From Bolinopsis microptera (Eukaryota; Ctenophora; Tentaculata; Lobata; Bolinopsidae), in NCBI RefSeq assembly GCF_026151205.1, contig NC_087073.1:10734411-10798410 (forward strand): a DNA stretch of 64,000 nt, read 5' to 3'. A program made the translations under genes and the position numbers. The notes beneath the pieces were generated by a model, which saw nothing but the letters and a program-made list of their open reading frames with translations, was not told where the DNA came from and did no database searches. Positions 1-11,505 of the stretch are shown in pieces; the first letter of the stretch is position 1; every line of letters starts with the position of its first letter.

Positions 1-520
1 GGAAAAGCAGCTGAGGTTTAAGATATTTACCTTCTTTCAGATTTCTTTTTTAGACTGAACTAAACTTTAAACGATAACCTCTGAATGATCTGAACAACTA
101 ACTTTAAGGACATCGATCCTAAGAAATGGCCGTTTTTAAAAGCTTTAAAAAATTTCAAAGGGTCTACACAATGTCAATAACGCGCGGCCGGCTGGCGCTA
201 GATATTGTAAAAGGCTTACGATTTTTTCCTTTATTCATCAGAAAGTCAATGTGGCAGACATAAAGAGCTAAAACTCTGTCAAAGCTTCTAGATCAATCTT
301 TCGATACTGTTTAGGCGGGAACTACAGGAGGTGCTTTTTTCAGGTCCGTCTAGATCTCTTATAGGAAAAGTTAGTGGATCACTGGATCCGTCCCTGAAGT
401 GAAACAAATGTTACTATCTTGCAAATGTTAACCATTTTATTTCGATTAGAATCGAATTCAACATACTTAAACTTGATATGATGTAATAATGAGGTACGTG
501 TAAAAATTAAGGGTATCCCT
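1..520. other. No gene seen
   Basis: AT-rich sequence with no convincing exon, RNA gene or tandem repeat on either strand. It ends at the target duplication of the hAT-like element that follows. Confidence 0.5.
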
Positions 521-807
521 CAGTGGCGTAACGTTGCCTGTTGGCGCCCCCCTGCCGAAAAGGCGCCCCCTGTTGGCGCCCCCTCCCCTTTTGGTGCCCC
601 TCCCTAAAATTGAATAAATTAGGTGATTTTAGAGGATACGCCGGTAAAATCTCTAAAAAAGTGTGTATCTAGAGCAAAACGCGCAGTTTTGCTAGTACTT
701 TAGTTAAGTTTTCGAAATTGTCCCACATTCAAACGACGATTTGGCGCCCCCCTAAGACGGCGCCCCCCTGCACAGCGGGGTCAGCAGGGCCCTTCGTTAC
801 GCCACTG
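521..807. mobile_element. Non-autonomous hAT-like element (MITE), 287 bp
   Basis: The element starts CAGTGGCGTAACG (521-533) and ends with the exact reverse complement (795-807). It is flanked on both sides by the same 8-bp direct repeat GTATCCCT (513-520 and 808-815). An 8-bp target duplication with CAGTGGCG-type ends is the signature of hAT transposons. The interior is rich in GGCGCCCCC-type repeats and has no coding capacity, so it would need a transposase supplied in trans. Confidence 0.9.
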
Positions 808-815
808 GTATCCCT

Positions 816-1528
816 CAAGCCAGTTCAGCTTGTGTAATATAACAAAATAAATAGGGAAAAATAAGGGAGAGTACCTGGTGCCATGCTGTGTCAACAGAAG
901 CGCTGAGGATAAATTCAGTGAGCATTAGTTGGAAAGGATTGTCATCAGTTACTGTGTGAGTTAGTGTTGTGGTGGACGAAAGGATAAGCCGCTGATCAGG
1001 GATATAGGCCCCTCCTCACAAACTCTCTGCTGTGTTGGCGCAACGAGTGAGACTTTGGGGTGGTCAAAAGATGTGATGGTCCCGTCAAGTCTTGGCGAAA
1101 CTCAACATAGGTCAGATAGGTAGAAAACAATGCCATTGGAAAACTCTATCCAATGCAATAGTCACATTATAGTCATTTCTAGAAAGAAAAAAACCTGGTT
1201 AATGTTGTTTAATGTGAGAGAATAAGATAAAAGAGTCGACCAATTTTTGTCAGTGTAAATATTGTCAAACAGCGGGCTCCAAAATCGTGTAGGGGGAAAG
1301 AGCCCTGAATATCAGCTATCTGCCAATTAGTACCTTGGCTCTAAAGTCTAAATTATGCAGCGATGACGACATAAAAAGTCGCTGTATCATGGCAAATCTT
1401 GCTTTGTCAGAACTAAAAGAAGGTTTAGGAGCAAAGTAAATATCAGACTTAAGATATGAAAGCACAGAAAGACTGAGTCAAATGTACAATTGTAGCTGCT
1501 GTCAGCTATTCTGCATCAAATAAAATAT
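816..1528. other. No gene seen; contains one copy of a dispersed repeat
   Basis: No exon-like sequence was found. A stretch of about 50 bp at 1075-1125 (CCCGTCAAGT..AACTCAACATAG) recurs in diverged form at 27916-27965, so it belongs to a dispersed repeat family of unknown type. Confidence 0.5.
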
Positions 1529-1531
1529 TAA

Positions 1532-2077
1532 GTGGCCATCTACTTAGGACGTCCAGCAAAAAGGGAGGGGGAGGTGGTTTTGGAATTTCAGACAAATCCG
1601 GACAGTGATAGGGAGTGGTTTCTGAAAATCCGGACGTCCGGAAATTTTGGCAGAATTAACGAAAAAGTCGCATTTATTTCAACTCTTTGACACTAATTAC
1701 TCAGTAAGTTTAGATCCCTGTATTTTGAACGAGAAGTCGTTTCCCAGAGCAGCTCATGAGAGCCGAGACACAACTCGCATATTCTGCTACTGCCTTAAAA
1801 CTTATTCCATTGGATGGCTACCTACTTAAGTACCTTAATGTAACTGTGCTAAACTTGTTCGACACTAAATGTATTATTGTCTATTCTAAGTGACTACACA
1901 TTTTATTAACAATGAATTTGAGTTGGTTTTATTTGTACTCTTTAAAGTAGCTGGAAATCCGGACGTCCGGGGGAGGGGGTTTGAAAATTCGGACACACCC
2001 GGACAGGGGGAGGGGGTGCTCCCCGGGGGTGGTCTGAAAATCTGCAATTTTGACGGACGTCCCAAGTAGATGGCCCC
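1532..2077. mobile_element. Inverted-repeat DNA element with GGCCATCTACTT ends, 546 bp
   Basis: The left end reads GTGGCCATCTACTTAGGACG and the right end is its near-exact inverse, with GGACGTCC just inside each terminus. Both sides are flanked by TAA (1529-1531 and 2078-2080), a candidate 3-bp target duplication of the kind seen in PIF/Harbinger elements. Subterminal motifs TCCGGACGTCCGG occur near both ends. No transposase is encoded. A partial copy lies at 11166-11330, which confirms that this is a family. The superfamily assignment is inference from the duplication length only. Confidence 0.7.
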
Positions 2078-2432
2078 TAAAGTCTAAACAAAAGTTCTCA
2101 AAACGTACACAACGAGAGAGTGTCGACCTACGCGTACTACATGTCAATGAAACAGACTGTTTCACTGTTTGAGACAACACGTGTGTTTGCGCGCAATTCT
2201 GGAATAATCCGAGAGATGAACTGTAGCGAGTGTAACTTTAGTGTGCAGATGAGTGTGTACTTCGATGTATACTATTTCTGCACGTACAGGATCCTTTGTA
2301 AGGGGTCATTCACATATTTAGTTATCACTCACTTTGCTAACCAATACAGCAATACTGGGGTAGGTTCACTGATAGTGTTTCTCAGAGATATAGATGGCTG
2401 TAAATTATGCTAATAAATTTATAAAAATAAAT

Positions 2433-2705
2433 ATGGTCAAATGTTAAACAATGAGATGATTTAAGAGAAGCAAATATTAGTGGACTGAAATTATAATCTG
2501 ATAAAGTGCAGCTGTGAACTCAAATGTATAAAACAAACTCACAATTCGGATCGAACAGTTTAAAATGAAACACAATAAGACAGAGTAATTGGTAAAATGT
2601 TAAACAATAAGCTGTTTTAAGACAAGAAAATATTAGTCGACTGAAATTATGATCTGATAAAGTGCAATGTGAACTCAAATGTATAAAACAACAGATCGAA
2701 CAGTG
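2433..2705. repeat. Diverged direct duplication (~155 bp apart)
   Basis: Sequence from about 2433-2560 (ATGTTAAACAATGAGATGAT...) recurs with substitutions and indels at about 2595-2705 (ATGTTAAACAATAAGCTGTT...). Both copies contain ACTGAAATTATRATCTGAT and AACTCAAATGTATAAAAC. It directly precedes the first unit of the 230-bp satellite. Confidence 0.6.
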
Positions 2706-2734
2706 TACAATAGTACATTTAACAAATGTACTAT

Positions 2735-2964
2735 TGCAAATGACAAAAGTGTAATAAGGTAACTGGTAACAAGTCTGCTGGTTATTCAAAATTTAACATT
2801 AAAATATGTCCCGGCCCTTTGAATCATCCGCCGAATGATCAACTGAATGATTGCAACAGACAAAGAAACAAGCAAAATTTGTTAAATGGAGTGCATGATC
2901 AAAGAAGGTATATTAGCTCCCTACAAAAATCTAATCCAATGATAAAATAAATCTAAAGTCCAAT
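2735..2964. repeat. First (detached) unit of 230-bp satellite
   Basis: This is a near-complete copy of the satellite unit found at 5798-8106, from AAATGACAAAAGTGTAATAAG to CTAAAGTCCAAT. It is separated from the rest of the array by the foldback element at 2965-5797. The unit junction CCAATTGC is restored if the element and one AAT are removed. Confidence 0.85.
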
Positions 2965-5797
2965 TAATCCTGGACCAGGCAAAAGTCCTGCTCACATTGG
3001 GACGTTCGCTAAGTTTCTCGATGTAATTCGACTTATATGACCCTAAATAACATAATTGACTCGGGTACACTTTTTCACCAGTGGGGCATTTCTCGGAATC
3101 ACGCCCTTTTTGACCGCACCCATATCGCGACCCCCACTATAAATCATCTCGGCTTCTGATTGAGATACAGACCTCAGCTATGAACCAAACTGTGCCTAAG
3201 ATGCATGTTTATATTAGTGCTATGAAGATACTTAAGGCCTAAGAGACTTAGTTTTTGAGAAATCGCCAAAAATCCGATTTTACTATATTAGCAGTCTCGA
3301 GAGTAACAATTATCACACTTATTTCAAGATATCTCCGCTTCTGATTGGAGCTAAGCGCTCATTTTGGGCATTAAAATGGTCAGAATCATCATATTGAGTG
3401 GGGTAGAGCATGGTTTCAAAGTCTTCAGACTTCAGGTTGTTGAGTTGTATGGATCTGTCCTGATAGATCCAGTGAAGAGCGTGCAGCAAGGAAGAACGTG
3501 GTTACTGACCTGAAGAAGAAGAGGGCTGAACAGACTCATCTCGACCACTACATCCGTAACGGAAGGTCTGTAGCCGTGTTAAGAAGGCACCATGATGACG
3601 TAATTCATGTTTCTCGGACACCGATCAGTATAATATGTACTTGTAGGAGTATTTTAAGAGTTTACGGACGTTATCTGTATTTGAGAGACAATTATATTAT
3701 ATAAATACAATATTATTTGATTGTTTCACACTTTTCACGTTTCATAATTTTATTACTAGGTGGAGGTGATGTTATTGAGACTTTGGGCGGCCAAAAAACT
3801 TCTGTTCTGAAAGTTGTCCTCTGTACTTGTTTCACTGACCCACGCTTTTTAGCATTTATACATTTCGGCCCATTTTATATGTTTGTTCGAATTGCTGTAC
3901 ATTTGTATACTTGCTATTTTGTAAAAGTTTCAAATCAAAAATCAGTTATTAGGTCAGATCCCATTTTTACGCTCTCGCGAGTAGCGATTGATGCACTTAT
4001 TTCAAGATATCTCAGCTTCTGATTGGAGCTAAGCGTTCATATTGGGCATTGAAATGGTCAGAATCATCACATTGAGTGAGGTAGAGCATGGTTTTGAAGT
4101 CTTGAGACTTGAGGTTGTAGAGTTATATTATTAGGTCAGATCCCATTTTTACGCTCTCGCGAGTAGCGATTGATGCACTTATTTCAAGATATATCAGCTT
4201 CTGATCGGAGCTAAGCGTTCATCTTGGGCATTGAAATGGTCAGAATCATCACATTGAGTGGGGTAGAGCATGGTTTCAAAGGTCTTCAGACTTCAGGTTG
4301 TTGAATTATTAGGTTAGAATATATTTTTACACTCTTGCGAGTAGCGATTGACACACTTATTACAAGATATCGCAGCTTCTGATTGAAGCTAAGTGCTTAT
4401 CATGGGCACTGAAATGGTCAGTATGATCATATTAAGTGGGGTAAAGCATGTTCCTAGTGCTAGAGGTTTTAGTGACATTTTACTGATATTTCTTGGCAAA
4501 CAACTTTTTCCTGGCGATTAATTACAGTTCATTTAATAAATATTTCCACCATTGCAGTGACCATTCTTGCAAGAGCATAAAAATAGGGTTTAACCTAATA
4601 ATTTAATAACCTTAAGTCTAAAGACTTTAAAACCATGCTTGATGCTACTTAATTTGATAACTTTTACTATTTTAATGCCCATGATGAACGCTTATCTCCA
4701 CAGCTCCACTCAGAAGTTGAGATATCTTGAAACAAGTGCATCAATCGCTATTCGCGAGAGCGTAAAAATGGGATCTGACCTAATAACTCAACAACCTGAA
4801 GTCTGAAGACTTTGAAACCATGCTCTACCCAACTCAGTATGATGATTCTGACCATTTTAATGCCCAAGATGAGCGCTTAGCTCCAATCAGAAGCGGAGAT
4901 ATCTTGAAATAAGTGCATCAATCGCTACTCGCGAGAGCGTAAAAATGGGATCTGACCTAATAACTCAACAACCTGAAGTCTGAAGACTTTGAAACCATGC
5001 TCTACCCCACTCAATATGATGATTCTGACCATTTCAATGCCCAAGATGAGCGTTAAACTCCATTCAGAAGCTGAGATATCTTGAAATAAGTGCATCAATC
5101 GCTACTCGCGAGAGCGTAAAAATGGGATCTAACCTAATAACTCAACAACCTGAAGTCTGAAGACTTTGAAACCATGCTCTACCCCACTCAATCTGATGAT
5201 TCTGACCGTTTCAATGCCCAAGATGAGCGTTAAACTCCATTCAGAAGCTGAGATATCTTGAAATAAGTGCATCAATTGCTACTAGCGAGAGCGTAAAAAT
5301 GGGATCTGACCTAATAACTCAACAACCTGAAGTCTGAAGACTTTAAAACCATGCTCTACCCCACTCAATATGATGATTCTGACCATTTTAATGCCCAAAA
5401 TGAGCGCTTAGCTCCAATCAGAAGCGGAGATATCTTGAAATAAGTGTGATAATTGTTACTCTCGAGACTGCTAATATAGTAAAATCGGATTTTTGGCGAT
5501 TTCTCAAAAACTAAGTCTCTTAGGCCTTAAGTATCTTCATAGCACTAATATAAACATGCATCTTAGGCACAGTTTGGTTCATAGCTGAGGTCTGTATCTC
5601 AATCAGAAGCCGAGATAATTTATAGTGGGGGTCGCGATATGGGTGCGGTCAAAAAGGGCGTGATTCCGAGAAATGCCCCACTGGTGAAAAAGTGTACCCG
5701 AGTCAATTATGTTATTTAGGGTCATATAAGTCCAATTACATCGAGAAACTTAGCGAACGTCCCAATGTGAGCAGGACTTTTGCCTGGTCCAGGATTA
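2965..5797. mobile_element. Foldback-type palindromic element, 2.8 kb
   Basis: The two ends are long, nearly identical inverted arms of about 480 bp (2965-3444 and 5318-5797), starting TAATCCTGGACCAGGCAAAA. Inside the arms are tandem ~180-bp subrepeats: roughly three in plus orientation (about 3930-4440) and four in minus orientation (about 4640-5317), each containing TTTTTACGCTCTCGCGAGTA. The element sits in a 230-bp satellite unit, and AAT is duplicated on both sides (2962-2964 and 5798-5800); AATT is an alternative reading. Long inverted repeats built of tandem subrepeats are the architecture of foldback (FB/Galileo-like) transposons. No transposase is visible. Confidence 0.8.
3445..3930. 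other. Unique core of the foldback element
   Basis: Within the palindrome this stretch has no inverted partner. It holds short open frames at 3498-3704 and 3717-4022 on the plus strand. The first begins VTDLKKKRAEQTHLDHYIRN and looks mildly coding-like, but I recognise no family. It may be a captured host fragment or a remnant of the element's own gene. Confidence 0.3.
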
Positions 5798-8106
5798 AAT
5801 TGCAAATGACAAAAGTGTAGTAAGGTAACTGCAGGTAACAAGTCTGCTGGTTATTGAGAATTTAACATTAAAATATGTCCCGGCCCTTTGAATCATCCGC
5901 CGAATGATCAACTGAATGATTGAAACAAACAAAGGAACAAGCAAAATTTGTTAAATGGAGTGCATGATCAAAGAAGGTATATTAGCTCCCTACAAAAATC
6001 TAATCCAATGAGAAAATAAATCCGAAGTCCAATTGCAAATGACAAAAGTGTAGTAAGGTAACTGGTAACAAGTCTGCACTCTGCTGGTTATTGAGAATTT
6101 AACATTAAAATATGTCCCGGCCCTTTGAATCATCCACCGAATGATCAACCGAATGATTGCAACAGACAAAGAAACAAGCAAAATTTGTTAAATGGAGTGC
6201 ATGATCAAAGAAGGTATATTAGCTCCCTACAAAAATCTAATCCAATGAGAAAATAAATCTAAAGTCCAATTGCAAAAGACAAAAGTGTAGCAAGGTAACT
6301 GCAGGTAACAAGTCTGCTGGTTATTGAGAATTTAACATTAAAATATGTCCCGGCCCTTTGGAGCATCCGCCGAATGATCAACTGAATGATTGCAACAAAC
6401 AAAGGAACAAGCAAAATTTGTTAAATGGAGTGCATGATCAAAGAAGGTATATTAGCTCCCTACAAAAATCTAATCCAATGAGAAAATAAATCTAAAGTCC
6501 AATTGCAAATGACAAAAGTGTCGCAAGGTTACTGCAGGTAACAAGTCTGCTGGTTATTGAGAATTTAACATTAAAATATGTCCCGGCCCTTTGGAGCATC
6601 CGCCGAATGATCAACTGAATGATTGCAACAGACAAAGAAACAAGCAAAATTTGTTAAATGGAGTGCATGATCAAAGAAGGTATATTAGCTCCCTACAAAA
6701 ATCTAATCCAATGAGAAAATAAATCTAAAGTCCAATTGCAAAAGACAAAAGTGTAGCAAGGTAACTGCAGGTAACAAGTCTGCTGGTTATTGAGAATTTA
6801 ACATTAAAATATGTCCCGGCCCTTTGAATCATCCGCCGAATGATCAACTGAATGATTGCAACAAACAAAGGAACAAGCAAAATTTGTTAAATGGAGTGCA
6901 TGATCAAAGAAGGTATATTAGCTCCCTACAAAAATCTAATCCAATGAGAAAATAAATCCAAAGTCCAATTGCAAATGACAAAAGTGTAGTAAGGTAACTG
7001 GTAACAAGTCTGCTGGTTATTGAGAATTTAACATTAAAATATGTCCCGGCCCTTTGAATCATCCGCCGAATGATCAACTGAATGATTGCAACAGACAAAG
7101 AAACAAGCAAAATTTGTTAAATGGAGTGCATGATCAAAGAAGGTATATTAGCTCCCTACAAAAATCTAATCCAATGAGAAAATAAATCTTAAGTCCAATT
7201 GCAAATGACAAGAGTGTAGCAAGGTAACTGGTAACAAGTCTGCTGGTTATTGAGAATTTAACATTAAAATATGTCCCGGCCCTTTGAATCATCCGCCGAA
7301 TGATCAACTGAATGATTGCAACAAACAAAGGAACAAGCAAAATTTGTTAAATGGAGTGCATGATCAAAGAAGGTATATTAGCTCCCTACAAAAATCTAAT
7401 CCAATGAGAAAATAAATCTAAAGTCCAATTGCAAAAGACAAAAGTGTAGCAAGGTAACTGGTAACAAGTCTGCTGGTTATTGAGAATTTAACATTAAAAT
7501 ATGTCCCGGCCCTTTGAATCATCCGCCGAATGATCAACTGAATGATTGCAACAGACAAAGAAACAAGCAAAATTTGTTAAATGGAGTGCATGATCAAAGA
7601 AGGTATATTAGCTCCCTACAAAAATCTAATCCAATGAGAAAATAAATCTTAAGTCCAATTGCAAATGACAAAAGTGTAGCAAGGTAACTGGTAACAAGTC
7701 TGCTGGTTATTGAGAATTTAACATTAAAATATGTCCCGGCCCTTTGGAGCATCCACCGAATGATTAACCGAATGATTGCAACAGACAAAGAAACAAGCAA
7801 AATTTGTTAAATGGAGTGCATGATCAAAGAAGGTATATTAGCTCCCTACAAAAATCTAATCCAATGAGAAAATAAATCTAAAGTCCAATTGCAAAAGACA
7901 AAAGTGTAGCAAGGTAACTGCAGGTAACAAGTCTGCTGGTTATTGAGAATTTAACATTAAAATATGTCCCGGCCCTTTGAATCATCCGCCGAATGATCAA
8001 CTGAATGATTGCAACAAACTAAGGAACAAGCAAAATTTGTTAAATGGAGTGCATGATCAAAGAAGGTATATTAGCTCTCTACAAAAATCAAATCCAATGA
8101 GAAAAT
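5798..8106. repeat. 230-bp satellite array, ten units
   Basis: Ten head-to-tail copies begin near 5800, 6030, 6268, 6502, 6735, 6966, 7196, 7426, 7656 and 7887, each starting GCAAATGACAAAAGTG or a close variant. Unit length varies from 230 to 238 bp, mainly through presence or absence of a short GCAGGTAA insertion. Copies are about 95% alike, which suggests recent amplification or homogenisation. Short frames on the minus strand are repeats of the same unit and are not genes. Confidence 0.95.
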
Positions 8107-8307
8107 ATTGTTTTCCTATACATTGTATATTACAATCACAATCCACGGACATGACTAAAAATGACTGACACGTCCCGCGCGGCATCAGAAATATGGGAGG
8201 AAATCTGGCACCACGATTTGTGGTGCCAGTTGTGGCCATGGATAGAGCCCTCTTTGCCGCCTCCGGCGGTCGCGCGCTACTGCAAGCGAGAGGGCTCTGG
8301 TTAGAGC

Positions 8308-9239
8308 AACCACAACCCTAACCCTAACCAGAGCCCTAAACAATCGAATTCATGTTTTACTAGCCTGTCACGTGACCAAAACGGTTTTTTGCCCATAACT
8401 CTCCAGGGAAGCATTTTTACCCTACGTCATGGGGGGTGATTCGGAATCAGCGTTCAAAAATACACAGATTGAGATCAATTTCATACCGAAAGGGCCTTTT
8501 ATGTTTTCACAAGAATTTTCTTAAAATTTGGGCGAGCGATTTAGTAGAAGCGACTTTAACGGGTGATACTGATGCTCGTAAAATATCTGTTCCATATATT
8601 GGACGTCGACGAGTCCAACTCGGCGCGCGTCCTGGTAGCAGGTAGGTTGTAAACCTACAACATCGACCGTAAGACGCGCGCGCTGACCATTGACCATTGA
8701 ATGGTTTTTAGCTCGTATTTCGGCCAGCACATTATTTCGTTGACCATTGTTAATGATCTGGCCCGGCGCGCGCTACTTCGTAGCTCGTGCCGTCGGGCCA
8801 TTTCGAGAAGAAAGCGGCGCGCGCTACTTCGAAGAAATTTAGACGAGTAACATCCGTCAAATTATTTCGGAAACAATCAAAAAGTTATAGTATTGTCTAG
8901 TCTAAAAGTAAACAAATATGAAATAGTAAACCAAACGTTTAACTGTCCTCCTTACGGATGCATGGTTTTAACTTATATATTATAAATACCGCTCCTACTA
9001 AATCGCTCGCCCAAATTTTAAGAAAATTCTTGTGAAAAGGCCCTTAGGCATGAACAATGAAAGTGATCTAGATCGGTGTATTTTTGGACGCTGATTTCGA
9101 ATGACCCCCCATGACGTAGGGTTAAAATGTTTCCCTGGAGAGTTAACGGCAAAAAACCGTTCGCGTTTTGGTCACGTGACAGGCTAGTAAAACGTGAATT
9201 CGATTATTCAGGGCTAGGGTTAGGGTTAGGGTTGTGGTT
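8308..9239. mobile_element. Inverted-repeat element with telomere-like ends
   Basis: Two arms of about 240 bp (8308-8547 and 8995-9239) are inverted copies at roughly 85-90% identity. Both contain GTCACGTGACCAAAACG, CCCTACGTCATGGGGGG and GGGCGAGCGATTTAGTA. The outer part of each arm is a short run of CCCTAA/TTAGGG. The core (8548-8994) is GC-rich with repeated GGCGCGCGCTACTTCG. The GGGCGAGCGATTTAGTA motif occurs a third time at 9349-9365, outside the right arm. No clear target duplication was found. It is most simply a non-autonomous palindromic element. Confidence 0.55.
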
Positions 9240-9978
9240 AAGATTATGGATAGCTTCGGGGTTATGGTTAGGGTTGGGATTAGGGTTTATGTAAAACCGT
9301 TTTGTACGGCTGCAAAACCAAAAAAACCAAAGTCACGTGAAATTTTTGGGCGAGCGATTTAGTAAGAGTCAACATATACTACAGAGATATCTGATGTCCA
9401 CGGGATGTTTTAGATACTCATGATCGAGTGTAATAAATTTTGATTCAACCTATATAACATTCGTTAAAAAACTTTAGGTCACCTGCATCATTATTCCCCC
9501 AAATTATTTTTCACGTATAATTTTCCTTGATTATGACTTTATCGATTTATTATCGAGCGTGCTAAATCACTTTACACTCGATCATCGAGATTTTTCAAAA
9601 AGAGCAGCCCGACAGTATAATTTTTCGTTAGCTAGGCCTAGGGTTACTAGTGTTACTGTTAGGGTTTCAGCATATGCTTTTTCATTTTGTTGTTCAGGGC
9701 CAGCTAGAGAACGGGTTGAAGAAGTCACGTGACAGCAAAGAAAAAAGTTAATTAACGATGTCAATTCATCTCAGCTCGGCGCGGCACAGTAGCGCATCTC
9801 ACCGATCATTGAGTGCGCGGCGCGGCACAGTAACGCATCGCGCTACAAGGAAAAAAGAAAATCGCGATAATTTAGGCCAAAAATCGCCGCGCCGCGACAA
9901 GCCAAACTAGGAAAAATCGAGGCGAATTCGCGTTCGCGGCGAAAGAAAATGTATTTCCAGAGTTAAGTTAGATGTCAT
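9240..9978. other. No gene seen; CG-rich patch
   Basis: This stretch continues with TTAGGG-like remnants at its left edge. It contains a CG-rich, locally repeated patch at about 9775-9850 (GCGCGGCACAGTARCGCATC, twice). No coding exon was recognised. Confidence 0.4.
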
Positions 9979-10930
9979 ATACTTTATCGGACCTTATTTG
10001 GACGGACATTAATTGAAAGCTGGATTGGAGGCGCTAACGACGTTCATCTTAACGTCCGTTCAAATGTCAAATAATATTATTATTAATGTCCGTTCATTTA
10101 ATTTTAAGGTCCGTCCAAGTTAAAGTTCGTTGAATTTTTTCAAACATTTTTCCACTTCGAACTTTTTGTCCAGAATATGACAACTATGAGAGCTTTATTA
10201 TTTTATTGTGCCGTAAGTTAACGACTGAAAGGTTCTCCTATCCTTGGTCTGCTGGAGGTACAGAAAACTCTACAAGTATATGATGTTTTCGAGGGTCACT
10301 TAGCGGAAAAAGTCAACGAAATTATGGCACTCAACAACATAGTTCATCATCATGTTCAACATGACAAACTTGTTCTAGCCTCTAGATATTACGGTAAATC
10401 GTATTGCCAAGGACATTGTCCGACGTTGTTATAGTTCATATTACCCAGGGGAGGTAATGAAACGGTGCTAGGAAAACTCCACGTGATGTTAAGGTTAACC
10501 TAAAGTTGTCTAAGATAAAACCACTTCACGCCGAATGTCTTGTAAAAGTTAACACTGAAATTGAAATGCAGGACCGGGGTAGTTTGATAAAAAAAGGTTT
10601 CCACAAAGCTAGAAATCACTGATGCTTTAAGAATGGACTATTTCATGCACGAAAACCCATTTAATGAAGGTGATATGTGATATTAGACACTGATCATGTA
10701 CACATATCTTAACATGTTTACTGCTTAACGACTGCTTTTCTTACTTACTGTATAACTATAAAAATGGATTTAAAAATCATTTGCTGAAATTAAAAAAACG
10801 TCAAAAAAATGAAAAAAATTCGGATTTTTGATGGTTTTAAATGCCTTCTAGCGTTTATAATTATATTAATGTCCGTACATAATTATGTCCGTTCATTTAA
10901 TGTACGTCCATATAAGGTCCGATAAGGTAT
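9979..10930. mobile_element. Inverted-repeat element with GTCCG motifs, ~950 bp
   Basis: The left end (TTATCGGACCTTATTTGGAC) and right end (the inverse of TTATCGGACCTTATATGGAC) form imperfect inverted repeats of about 39 bp. GTCCGTTCA and GTCCG motifs recur just inside both ends. No target duplication is obvious, so the exact borders are uncertain. The interior includes a coding-like fragment at 10246-10434. Confidence 0.5.
10246..10434 (+). pseudogene. Coding-like fragment inside inverted-repeat element
   Basis: An open stretch of 62 codons begins GLLEVQKTLQVYDVFEGHLA and ends at TAG, with no start codon at its head. The composition is protein-like (balanced charged and hydrophobic residues), unlike the AT-rich surroundings. 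I do not recognise a family. It lies between the inverted ends of the 9979-10930 element, so it may be a transposase remnant or a captured exon. Confidence 0.25.
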
Positions 10931-11165
10931 TCGTTAAAGTTAAACTAGCCAGCGTTAGTCTAGTTAGATTAGGGAGCGATAAGCAAAACAATAGTATATA
11001 CCATTTGACCAAAACCCATAATTGGGTAGAGTGGACCGCTGACAGTGTCTCACTTTCCCAAACAAAAGTTAGGAAATGATATTAATTTGATTGACCGTCT
11101 GCAAATGCAAAATGATAGTGATACCGAGAATGAAATCGATCGCTTACTTTTTCCATTCATTCACG

Positions 11166-11330
11166 GCTTAGGGGCCATCTACTTATAGGACGTCCGGCAA
11201 ATAGGGAGGGGGGGGGGGGCCGGGGGAGGTGGTTTTGAAATTTCGGACAAATCCGGACAGGGGAAGGGGGTGGTTTCTGAAAATCCGGACGTCCGGAAAT
11301 TTTGGCAGAATTAACGAAAAAGTTCTATTT
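11166..11330. mobile_element. Partial copy of the GGCCATCTACTT element
   Basis: The sequence TTAGGGGCCATCTACTT at 11169 and the following ~150 bp, including TCCGGACGTCCGG and TTTTGGCAGAATTAACGAAA, match the left half of the element at 1532-2077. The right half and closing inverted repeat are missing. It carries a run of 10 or more G that is likely length-variable. Confidence 0.7.
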
Positions 11331-11439
11331 ATTTCAACTCTTTGAATATTATTTCATTATTACCTACCCAATTACGAAACCGTAATTGGGCTCTCTGCAC
11401 GATTCCCATAAATATAATGATAATGCGGATCTAGCATCA

Positions 11440-11505
11440 ACCCAATCACCCAATCACACGCAATGAACAAACTCGTTATGCTTCATATCTCGGTCATCTG
11501 CGGGG
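11440..11505 (-). mobile_element. Fragment shared with the mariner-type element
   Basis: About 55 bp here (AACTCGTTATGCTTCATATC and flanks) is the inverse of sequence at about 17035-17095 inside the mariner-type element. Neither terminus of that element is present, so this is a relic or an independent copy of a shared internal repeat. Confidence 0.5.

Noticed and set aside
2120-2413. 97-codon plus-strand frame
   Set aside because: No family resemblance, AT-rich, overlaps an element border, and no supporting splice or start context.
5990-8239. Repeated 60-69-codon frames beginning MLVSLSVAIIRLIIR
   Set aside because: The same frame reappears in each 230-bp satellite unit; no independent coding evidence.
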